25,322 bases of DNA from positions 1-25,322 of the forward strand of contig CAZKXU010000048.1 in NCBI GenBank assembly GCA_964556665.1, in the 5' to 3' direction. A program made the position numbers and the translations under genes. The number at the start of each line of letters is the position of its first letter. The first letter of the stretch is position 1. This document shows positions 1-7,092 of the stretch, piece by piece. The stretch comes from CAZKXU01 sp964556665. Lineage in GTDB: Bacteria > Bdellovibrionota_C > UBA2361 > CAZKXU01. The notes beneath the pieces were generated by a model, which saw only the letters and a list, made by a program, of their open reading frames with translations, was not told where the DNA came from and ran no database searches.

Positions 1-1
1 G

Positions 2-1381
2 ATGTATTCACGTAGCGCCGCAGCTATTGCTGCATTTTTTGTTACATTTGACCTATTGCAGATTGGCTGGGGGCGCACTGATATTCACCCGCATGGTACG
101 ACTGCCTGGTTAACAATGTTGATTATTATTTTTACTAAACGTTACTTTGAAAGTGGACGGATGGGCTCGCTTTTGCTGCTCATTCTGTGGATGGGACTCA
201 GTGTTTATCAGTATCCCTCAGGCCAGGCCGGGGTTGCTATACCATTAGCATATCTAGCCTGGTGTCTTGTTTTTGATCGTCCACGATTAAAGCATTTAGG
301 TTGGCCGGTCTTAGGGGTTGGTATTGGTACAGCTCTTTGGGTTGCCGGCATTCCACTACAACTATATTTTGCAGGGCAAGGGTTTCGTTTTCTCGACTTA
401 AGCACAGTTTTTGGTGCCCGCACCTCTTGGGCCTCCAATGCTTCAAATAATGCAGTAGATGTTTTGCTAGGGATATCACAACGCGCCTTGGATAATACAT
501 ATGTATTGGTAAGTGGACTTTTTACTCATGCACCTATGCTACATTTTCAAGAGATTATCCCGCTGCTTCCTAATTTAGGGCAGCGAACTTGTGTATGGTG
601 TGTGAGCGTGTTGGCTATAATCGGATTAGCTTTACTAATTCGTCAACACCGCAACACGGCCTGGCTTCTCATATTGTGGTTGATTATCGGTGCAATTCCT
701 TCAATTATCTCTGATTACGGATATGCTAAACGAGCATCGACTTCTTACCTAGCATGGATGGCGCTTGCAGGTGTTGGTGGTGCTGTACTTTGGGAAGGAC
801 TTAAGCAGCGGGCGCTTCTTAAAAACTTTATTCTCTTGCTGGTCGTTGTTGGAGCTTCAGCTTATTTGAGTGTAATCTCATATTTGTGGTTCTCTGGCCG
901 ATACTATCGGTACGGTGAGCCGGCTCATATAGCCATGGCCAGGCTAGTAGCCTCAAAGCTTGAGCCTGGTACGATTATCATAAGTGATAGTTGGAATCAT
1001 TACTTTCCTGGGCAGTTAGGCTTTCTTATCTTACCTAGACTGCTAGATAATAGAAATTATCCTCAGGCTATATATTTTTATAATTCTAGAGCGATGCCAT
1101 GGGAGGAGGTTGTAGCTAACCCACGACTTGTCCTATCAAATCTTTCAAATGGCTGGTTTTATCTTTGGTCTCAGTTAGGCGCCGATCGGCTAACAGAGGA
1201 TTTATCATGGCAAAAAGTAGTTTTTGTAGCACAATATATCTCTGCTGGAACTGAGCACCTAGAGGTAGCAAAGCGTTTAGATATTTTAAAAGCCATGCGT
1301 CCGGAATGCACTGAGGAGGTTTTTCTGTCTGAGGACTGGCCAGCGCGGGTGATAGTTCGGGAGTGCCAGCTAAGAAGCTAG
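2..1381 (+). CDS. GT-C type membrane glycosyltransferase, 5' end outside window
   Basis: The visible 459 residues contain many hydrophobic segments (roughly residues 5-25, 35-50, 55-90, 100-125, 195-240, 245-290), followed by a soluble C-terminal part from about residue 300. This is the layout of GT39/ArnT/PMT-like transferases, which move sugars from polyprenyl-phosphate donors in the periplasm. The first visible residues resemble the middle transmembrane core of such proteins (a GWGRTDIHPHG loop after a helix), and the acidic N-terminal catalytic loop is not visible. The ATG at base 2 is therefore probably internal and the gene starts upstream of the window. The stop TAG lies 3 bases from the stop of the convergent dehydrogenase gene. 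The family assignment rests on topology and loop character, not on a diagnostic motif; the substrate is unknown. Confidence 0.65.
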   Translation: MYSRSAAAIAAFFVTFDLLQIGWGRTDIHPHGTTAWLTMLIIIFTKRYFESGRMGSLLLLILWMGLSVYQYPSGQAGVAIPLAYLAWCLVFDRPRLKHLGWPVLGVGIGTALWVAGIPLQLYFAGQGFRFLDLSTVFGARTSWASNASNNAVDVLLGISQRALDNTYVLVSGLFTHAPMLHFQEIIPLLPNLGQRTCVWCVSVLAIIGLALLIRQHRNTAWLLILWLIIGAIPSIISDYGYAKRASTSYLAWMALAGVGGAVLWEGLKQRALLKNFILLLVVVGASAYLSVISYLWFSGRYYRYGEPAHIAMARLVASKLEPGTIIISDSWNHYFPGQLGFLILPRLLDNRNYPQAIYFYNSRAMPWEEVVANPRLVLSNLSNGWFYLWSQLGADRLTEDLSWQKVVFVAQYISAGTEHLEVAKRLDILKAMRPECTEEVFLSEDWPARVIVRECQLRS

Positions 1382-1384
1382 CTG

Positions 1385-2164
1385 CTATTCAATGGAGAAT
1401 ATCTCTCCATTTACAGCGGACTGAGCTGGCTGGCATAGCCAAGCGACCTTGCGCGCGACCTCTTCAGGAGTAATTAATCTTCCAGAGCTGTTACAGGCTG
1501 CTAGCTTACTTCTTGCCTGATCAATCGAAGCTCCTGTTTTAGCTACGATGTTGTCAACAGATCTTTGCAACAGATCTGTATCAACATACCCAGGACAGAT
1601 AATATTTGCAGTTACCTTATTATCTTTAAGCTCAAGAGCGAGGGAACGTGTTAGTCCTAAGAGCGCATGTTTCGTCGCACAATATGCGGATACATATTGA
1701 AAACCCTGAAGCGAGGCAGTGCTTCCCATATTAACGATCCTTCCGAATCCCAGATTTTTCATATGTGGCAGGGTATGCTTGATCAGTAAAAATGGAGCAG
1801 TGACATTTAGATCCATCATTTTTTGCCAGAGCTGAAGCTCTGTACGCTCAAGCGGGGCACTTTCTGCATAAGCCGCGTTATTTATAAGAATATTTATCGG
1901 GCCGCGGGCAGACACCGCTGTTTGGACAATGCTTGCTAGGTTATCTAATTTTTCTAGATCGGCGGTAATAAACCCATAATCGCCTTTGAAGCTTTCTTTA
2001 AGATTTTCACAATGTTTCTCTAAGCGATCACTGCTTCGACCTAGCAAGGTTAGATTTGTACCAATTTCGGCTAGAGCTGTCGCAATAGCTGCACCAATGC
2101 CGGTGCCTCCTCCGGTGATTAGGGCATGGCTGGAAGTTGGAATAACAGATCTGTCCATAATCAT
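1385..2164 (-). CDS. Short-chain dehydrogenase/reductase (SDR)
   Basis: A 259-residue classical SDR, probably NAD(P)-dependent. Visible motifs in order are TGGGTGIG (cofactor binding, near residue 18), NNAA, a catalytic Ser in MGSTAS, YCATK (Tyr/Lys pair) and CPGYVDTDL. The overall pattern resembles 3-hydroxybutyrate or 3-oxoacyl-ACP dehydrogenases. I chose the ATG at 2164 (MIMDRS); MDRS at 2158 is an alternative. A longer frame to 2197 exists, but those extra codons lie inside a palindromic repeat and are probably not coding. No Shine-Dalgarno is visible. It lies about 60 bases downstream of the flavoprotein gene in the same direction, so co-transcription is likely. In known 2-aminobenzoyl-CoA gene clusters an SDR often accompanies that flavoprotein, so a role in the same pathway is inferred, not shown. 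Confidence 0.85.
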   Translation of the reverse strand: MIMDRSVIPTSSHALITGGGTGIGAAIATALAEIGTNLTLLGRSSDRLEKHCENLKESFKGDYGFITADLEKLDNLASIVQTAVSARGPINILINNAAYAESAPLERTELQLWQKMMDLNVTAPFLLIKHTLPHMKNLGFGRIVNMGSTASLQGFQYVSAYCATKHALLGLTRSLALELKDNKVTANIICPGYVDTDLLQRSVDNIVAKTGASIDQARSKLAACNSSGRLITPEEVARKVAWLCQPAQSAVNGEIFSIE

Positions 2165-2177
2165 TAAGTCCGGGCTT

Positions 2178-2223
2178 GTGCGAGCTGACGCTCGCACCTG
2201 GGGCAGATTACCATCTGCCCCTA
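2178..2223. repeat. Double-hairpin repeat, family B copy 1
   Basis: Two hairpins in tandem: GTGCGAGC/GCTCGCAC (2178-2197), then GGGGCAGAT/ATCTGCCCC (ending near 2221). A near-identical unit occurs at 9714-9760. It fills the gap between the flavoprotein and dehydrogenase genes. It resembles REP-type intergenic elements. Confidence 0.85.
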
Positions 2224-2227
2224 CAAT

Positions 2228-4525
2228 TCACACCGGCCCACCCACCATCTTAGCTCTCCGTTTAATCGACTCTAGCTGCTGCTTTCCGGAGAGGTATTGC
2301 TTTGGCCAGCTCTGATCAGAATAACCAAGTTCTGCCGCGGCATTCAAGGTCCAATGTGGATCGGATAGATGTGGGCGAGCAAGTAGGCAGAGATCGGCTC
2401 TACCTGCGCCAATAATCGTATTGACATGATCAGGCTCATAGATATTTCCAACCGCCATAGTAGCAATGTCGACTTCGGCTCTGATCCGATCTGCGAAAGG
2501 TGTCTGATACATTCTTCCGTAGACTGGGCGCTGCTCAGTTGAGACTTGGCCACTCGACACATCTATTGCATCAGCGCCTGCCTCTTTAAATGATTTTGCT
2601 ATCTTTACAGCTTCTTCGATATCTACACCACCCGCGACCCAGTCAGAAGCGGAAATTCTTACACTTATTGGACGTTCCTTAGGCCAGGCTGAGCGTATGG
2701 CTCCAAATACTTCAAGTGGAAAGCGGAGTCTATTCTCTAAAGAGCCTCCATATTTATCCGTTCTTCTGTTGGTCAATGGGGAGATGAAACTTGAGAGTAG
2801 GTAGCCATGAGCGCAATGCAGCTCTAACATGTCAAATCCTGCATCAATGCTCATCTTAGTAGCCAGAATAAAGTCACGCAAAATATTGACAAAATCTGCT
2901 TTCTCCATCTCTCTTGGAGTATGACTGCTTTGAGTGTACGGAATAGCTGATGGGGAGAGAATCTCCCAATTTCCTGTTTTGAGTGGTCGATCCATCTCCT
3001 CCCAGCCAAGCTGAGTTGAGCCTTTTCTGCCGGCGTGCCCTAATTGTATGGCAATTTTAGCAGCAGAATTCGTATGTACGAAATCCACAATTTTTTTCCA
3101 GGCATGCATATGCTCAGCTCTGTACATTCCGGCACAGCCAGGGGTAATGCGCCCTTCCGCAGAGACGCAGGTCATCTCCGTAAAAATCAGACCTGCACCA
3201 CCTAGTGCTCGTGAGCCCAGATGAACTAGGTGAAAATCGGAGGGAGTGCCATCTGAAGCTGAGTACATATCCATCGGTGAAACTGCTATTCGATTCATCA
3301 GCTCAAGTGATCGCAATTTAAAGGGCACGAACATCGGTGGTATAGCTTTATCAAACTTCTTACCAGAGCTTGTTTCAGCAAACCAGCGCTCATACCCTTC
3401 CAGGTATGCTTTATCACGCTGGCGTAGGTTCTCATGGCTGACACGTTGGCTGCGTGTCAGTAAGCTATAAGCAAACTGCTCAGGCGGGAGCTTAGATCGG
3501 AGCGCAACATTTTCGAACCACTCAGTTGAATTGCGTGCCGCATTCTGAAGCTTGAGTACCTCAATTTTCCTGCTGTCTTCATAGAATGTTAAGGCTGCTT
3601 CTATCGAGTCATGCTGAGCTATGGCATCACTTAGAGCAATTGCTGACTCCATACCGAGTTTAGTTCCTGAGCCTATAGAGAAATGAGCAGTAGCAGCAGC
3701 GTCACCAAGTAGTACTATATTATTATGGAACCAATGCTGATTTAATACTCTTGGGAATTTCATCCAGTGTGCTGAGCCACGCAGATGTTCACTGTTAGAT
3801 ATAAGCGGCTCACCTTTAAAATGTCTTTCGAAGATCTTTTCACAGAACTTAATTCCATCCTGCTTGTCCATTTTATCTAGGCCAGCATTTAGGAAAGTAG
3901 ACTGGTGGCACTCAAGTACGCAGGTACTAAGTTCGGGGCTGAATTGATAACAATGTGCCTGAAACCAGCCGTAGGGTGTCTCTTCAAAATAAAATGTAAA
4001 GGCTTTAAATTGCTTGCGTGTTCCAAGCCAACAGAATCTACAGAGGCGTTCATCGATCTCTGTCTTAAAGAGTTGAGAAAAATATTCTCTTGTCCTACTA
4101 AAGATCCCATCCGCTGCAACCACCAGATCATATTTTGGAAAGGTGTCAGGGTCAGATTCGCATTCAAAATCAACTTTAACTCCAAGCTCCTCTGCACGCT
4201 TAGTAAGAATCTCAAGTAAGAGAGCACGGCTAACACCGCAGAACCCATGTCCGCTAGATCGTATTAGTCTGTTCTTGAAATGAACCTCGATGTCATCCCA
4301 ATGAGCTAGATTCTCTCTTATCTGTGTAACAACTCCATCATCTCCTAAGTTTAGGTTGGAGAGGGTCTCATCACTAAGCACAACGCCCCAGCCAAAAGTA
4401 TTACCACGTTTATTTTTCTCGACTACCCGAATCTCATGTTCAGGATTCTTTTTCTTCATTCGAATGGCGAAAAAAAGCCCGGAGGGGCCGGCGCCGATAC
4501 ATAGAATTTTTAATTTTGGTTTCAT
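2228..4525 (-). CDS. 2-aminobenzoyl-CoA monooxygenase/reductase-type fused flavoprotein
   Basis: A 765-residue fusion of two flavin domains. Residues 1 to about 370 form a class A FAD monooxygenase: GAGPSG for the FAD ADP moiety, DLVVAADG (DG motif) and LLGDAAA (GD motif). From about residue 390 to the end is an Old Yellow Enzyme/NADH:flavin oxidoreductase barrel, with LRSLELMNRIAVSPM, QLGHAGRKGS and HCAHGYLLSSFISP. This order and length match the Azoarcus 2-aminobenzoyl-CoA monooxygenase/reductase and the salicylyl-CoA 5-hydroxylase-like family, which hydroxylate and then reduce an aromatic CoA thioester in the cytoplasm. I chose the ATG at 4525 because MKPKLKILCIGAGPSG begins a normal FAD fold; an upstream TTG at 4573 adds unlikely residues. 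No CoA ligase or beta-oxidation genes are in the window, so the substrate is unproven. Confidence 0.88.
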   Translation of the reverse strand: MKPKLKILCIGAGPSGLFFAIRMKKKNPEHEIRVVEKNKRGNTFGWGVVLSDETLSNLNLGDDGVVTQIRENLAHWDDIEVHFKNRLIRSSGHGFCGVSRALLLEILTKRAEELGVKVDFECESDPDTFPKYDLVVAADGIFSRTREYFSQLFKTEIDERLCRFCWLGTRKQFKAFTFYFEETPYGWFQAHCYQFSPELSTCVLECHQSTFLNAGLDKMDKQDGIKFCEKIFERHFKGEPLISNSEHLRGSAHWMKFPRVLNQHWFHNNIVLLGDAAATAHFSIGSGTKLGMESAIALSDAIAQHDSIEAALTFYEDSRKIEVLKLQNAARNSTEWFENVALRSKLPPEQFAYSLLTRSQRVSHENLRQRDKAYLEGYERWFAETSSGKKFDKAIPPMFVPFKLRSLELMNRIAVSPMDMYSASDGTPSDFHLVHLGSRALGGAGLIFTEMTCVSAEGRITPGCAGMYRAEHMHAWKKIVDFVHTNSAAKIAIQLGHAGRKGSTQLGWEEMDRPLKTGNWEILSPSAIPYTQSSHTPREMEKADFVNILRDFILATKMSIDAGFDMLELHCAHGYLLSSFISPLTNRRTDKYGGSLENRLRFPLEVFGAIRSAWPKERPISVRISASDWVAGGVDIEEAVKIAKSFKEAGADAIDVSSGQVSTEQRPVYGRMYQTPFADRIRAEVDIATMAVGNIYEPDHVNTIIGAGRADLCLLARPHLSDPHWTLNAAAELGYSDQSWPKQYLSGKQQLESIKRRAKMVGGPV

Positions 4526-4621
4526 AAAAGTATTAACAATAGTAATTGTGGAATAAGCTGAAGAGGAGATCAATAGGTAAGAGTATGAGCAGTCTATAGT
4601 AGGCTGGCATGTAAGTCTTCT

Positions 4622-4697
4622 ACTGGGACCGCGGGCATCTTGCCCACAAACGAGTTAAATGCAACTACGTAGCAGGCTGGAAGTCCGCGATCCCAGT
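4622..4697. repeat. Polar palindromic repeat, family A copy 1
   Basis: A 76-bp imperfect palindrome that starts ACTGGGACCGCGGGC and ends GTCCGCGATCCCAGT. One arm carries CATCTTGCCC and the other GCTGGAAG. It is inverted relative to the copies at 7005 and 23140. It lies just downstream of thrC, in the 186-bp gap before the flavoprotein gene; I see nothing else there. Confidence 0.88.
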
Positions 4698-4711
4698 GAG
4701 CAGCTTTTTTT

Positions 4712-6004
4712 TCAATCGCAGAGAGGTCGATTAATTATGTAGTTCTTAAGCTCTTTGCTGTCTGCGCCTATACTCGTACTCTTTTTTTTACGCTTTAGGC
4801 ATTCATTTAAGGCAGTCGGAAGCTCCGATTTTATTGTACAGGCCAAATAATTACCAAATTTATACGGGCTTGCAGTGGCGAGAAAGATCTTCTGACCAGC
4901 ATGGTTCAATTTCTGAGCTCCTAAATATCCCACTGCAGCATGCGGGTCAGCGTGATAGCAGTATCTATTGTAAAGCTCCCGTATGGCAGCAACTGTTTCC
5001 TTGTCGGTAAAGCTGCCTCCACAGAGGTCCTCTCTTAGTGCTGTTGCTCCCTCAGGGTAGAGATGCTCAATCCTTGAAAAATTACTGGGGTCACCTACGT
5101 CCATGGCGTTCGATATAGTAATCTTAGAGGGCCCTCTTTTTATCACTCCTGACTCAAGATATCTTGGAACAGCATCGTTAATATTAGTGGCAGCAAAAAA
5201 TATTTTAGCCGGCAAACCCATGCGTTTAGCTAGGAGGCCTGCGCAGAGATTACCAAAATTTCCGCTTGGTACCGAAAATGAAATATTCCTATAAGTCGCC
5301 AATCTCGAGAAGGCATAGGCATAATAAACCATCTGTGGAATAAAGCGTGCGATGTTTATCGAATTTGCTGACGTCAGGTTAAATCTTGATAAAGATTGAT
5401 CCCTAAAAGCCTCCTTTACCATCCGTTGGCAGTCATCAAATGATCCTTCCACTTCGAGCGCATGAATATTGCCGCCTAGAGTGGTCATCTGCATCTCCTG
5501 GATCTTGCTTACGCGGCCCTTAGGATATAGCACTACCACGCGCACGTTTTTACAGTTGAAGAATGCGTTTGCTACAGCAGAGCCGGTATCACCGGAGGTG
5601 GCAACCAAGACAGTAGCGTTCTGTTGACTGCGCTGCAGAAGAGAGCTTAGGACTCCTGCCATGAATCGCGCACCGAAGTCCTTAAAGGCTAGTGTAGGAC
5701 CATGAAATAGCTCTAGAGCAAAAAGAGAATCGGAGAGTTTAATAATAGGGCAGGGAAAATTAAACGCAGATGAGACGATCTCACCTATCTGTCTAGAATT
5801 AAATTCAGGCTCAAAATATGAGGAGAGCATCCGGCAAGCTATCTGCTGCAATGAGAGCCGCGGAGCGCAGGTCGCAAAAAAATCAGATCCAAGCCAGGGC
5901 ACTGATTCAGGCATGAATAGTCCACCATCAGACGCAAGTCCGCATAGTACAGCTTCAGAGACTGTTACTCTGAGCCGTGGATTCTTTGTTGATAGGTAGA
6001 GCAT
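4712..6004 (-). CDS. thrC: Threonine synthase
   Basis: Converts O-phosphohomoserine to threonine using pyridoxal phosphate; last step of the pathway. The protein is 430 residues, close to E. coli ThrC (428). The N-terminal part (MLYLSTKNP... SEAVLCGLASDGGLFMPE) aligns by eye with the E. coli start. PTLAFKDFGARF holds the expected PLP lysine near residue 100, and ATSGDTGSA is the phosphate-binding loop. This alignment decides the start at 6004; a GTG at 6049 would overlap thrB and add 15 residues with no family counterpart. The start is 10 bases after the thrB stop, and no clear Shine-Dalgarno is seen, so translation may depend on coupling to thrB. Confidence 0.95.
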   Translation of the reverse strand: MLYLSTKNPRLRVTVSEAVLCGLASDGGLFMPESVPWLGSDFFATCAPRLSLQQIACRMLSSYFEPEFNSRQIGEIVSSAFNFPCPIIKLSDSLFALELFHGPTLAFKDFGARFMAGVLSSLLQRSQQNATVLVATSGDTGSAVANAFFNCKNVRVVVLYPKGRVSKIQEMQMTTLGGNIHALEVEGSFDDCQRMVKEAFRDQSLSRFNLTSANSINIARFIPQMVYYAYAFSRLATYRNISFSVPSGNFGNLCAGLLAKRMGLPAKIFFAATNINDAVPRYLESGVIKRGPSKITISNAMDVGDPSNFSRIEHLYPEGATALREDLCGGSFTDKETVAAIRELYNRYCYHADPHAAVGYLGAQKLNHAGQKIFLATASPYKFGNYLACTIKSELPTALNECLKRKKKSTSIGADSKELKNYIINRPLCD

Positions 6005-6014
6005 AGCAAGAAAA

Positions 6015-6944
6015 CTATACGATCCTAGCACCTTTAGGAGAGATGCCACCTGAATAAAACTGAACCTTAACCTTAACTTTTTTAGCTGCGCTTTTAAAAG
6101 CCTTAAGTACTGACTGCTCGCTCTTAGCAGAGTCGCATAGCGCGAACATGCTTGGGCCTGATCCAGAGATATTAAAACCGATCGCTCCAGCCTCCAGCGC
6201 TAAAGCCTTTATGTCATAATAGTAAGGGATAAATTTCGCCCGATGTGGCTCAACGATAAGATCATGCATTGAGTTGGCTATGAGGTGGGTGCTGTTGCCT
6301 AAAAGTCCACTTATCATACCTGCTACATTGCCTGCTTGGGCCATTGCTACCTCTAATGAGATCTTTTTAGGGAGAGATTTGCGCATCTTCATTGTCTCGA
6401 GCTTCATATCCGGAACTGCAACTACATATCTTAATGCTGATGGATACGGAAGTTCGACAACATTGAGAGGATCGTAACTCTGAATTAAGATAAAGCCGCC
6501 AAGAAGGGAAGCAGCTACGTTATCCGCGTGTACCGCTCCGGATGCTACCTTTTCACCCGCTAAGGCGAAGGGCAGTAACTCAGCTAGAGTGAACGGCTCT
6601 CCCAAGTATGCATTGAATGCCACCACTGCAGCGACAGCGCTTGCTGCGCTCGAACCTAGGCCGCTCGCTAGTGGCAGCCCTTTCTTGATAGCAATATCAA
6701 TATCGACCTTGACCTCGAGCGCCTTCATCATAGCAAGTATTGCAGCGCCAGCAGTATTCTTGCTGGGGTTAAGTGTTAACATCCCAAACGGCGAGCTGAT
6801 CTTTGAAATTCGCACCCCCTTACTGTTCCCTTCTGATATCGTAACACGATCACCAGGCTCCTTAAGTGCAAAACCCATAATATCGAAACCTGGACCTACG
6901 TTGGCAACCGAGGCAGGGGCAAAGGCTGTAATTGATTTAGGCAT
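6015..6944 (-). CDS. thrB: Homoserine kinase
   Basis: Phosphorylates homoserine to O-phosphohomoserine with ATP. It is a GHMP-superfamily kinase of 309 residues, the same length as E. coli ThrB. Motifs are FAPASVANVGPGFD at the N-terminus, the phosphate loop GLPLASGLGSSAAS near residues 90-105, and the C-terminal GAIGFNISGSGPSMFAL. The start is fixed by the N-terminal motif. It lies between thrA and thrC, separated from thrA by 148 bases that contain a family A palindrome, so a strong RNA structure would sit inside the operon message. No ribosome-binding site is evident. Confidence 0.96.
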   Translation of the reverse strand: MPKSITAFAPASVANVGPGFDIMGFALKEPGDRVTISEGNSKGVRISKISSPFGMLTLNPSKNTAGAAILAMMKALEVKVDIDIAIKKGLPLASGLGSSAASAVAAVVAFNAYLGEPFTLAELLPFALAGEKVASGAVHADNVAASLLGGFILIQSYDPLNVVELPYPSALRYVVAVPDMKLETMKMRKSLPKKISLEVAMAQAGNVAGMISGLLGNSTHLIANSMHDLIVEPHRAKFIPYYYDIKALALEAGAIGFNISGSGPSMFALCDSAKSEQSVLKAFKSAAKKVKVKVQFYSGGISPKGARIV

Positions 6945-7004
6945 ATAAGCACATTAGCGGAAAAAAGAGGATTGACCAAGTCGACATTTTGTAATTCCTA
7001 AAGC

Positions 7005-7080
7005 ACTGGGACCGCGGGCTTCCAGCTCGCAACGCAGTGCCTTCAGGCTCGTTTGCGGGCAAGATGCCCGCGGTCCCAGT
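7005..7080. repeat. Polar palindromic repeat, family A copy 2
   Basis: A 76-bp element starting ACTGGGACCGCGGGCTTCC and ending GCCCGCGGTCCCAGT; the terminal 15 bp are perfectly complementary. It sits in the thrA-thrB gap. The stretch CTCGTTTGCGGGCAAGATG is almost identical to the reverse complement of copy 1. Confidence 0.9.
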
Positions 7081-7092
7081 AAGGTACCTACG

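Noticed and set aside
4571..4573. TTG start giving the flavoprotein 16 more N-terminal residues
   Set aside because: No ribosome-binding site and the extra residues do not belong to the FAD fold; the ATG at 4525 fits the family.
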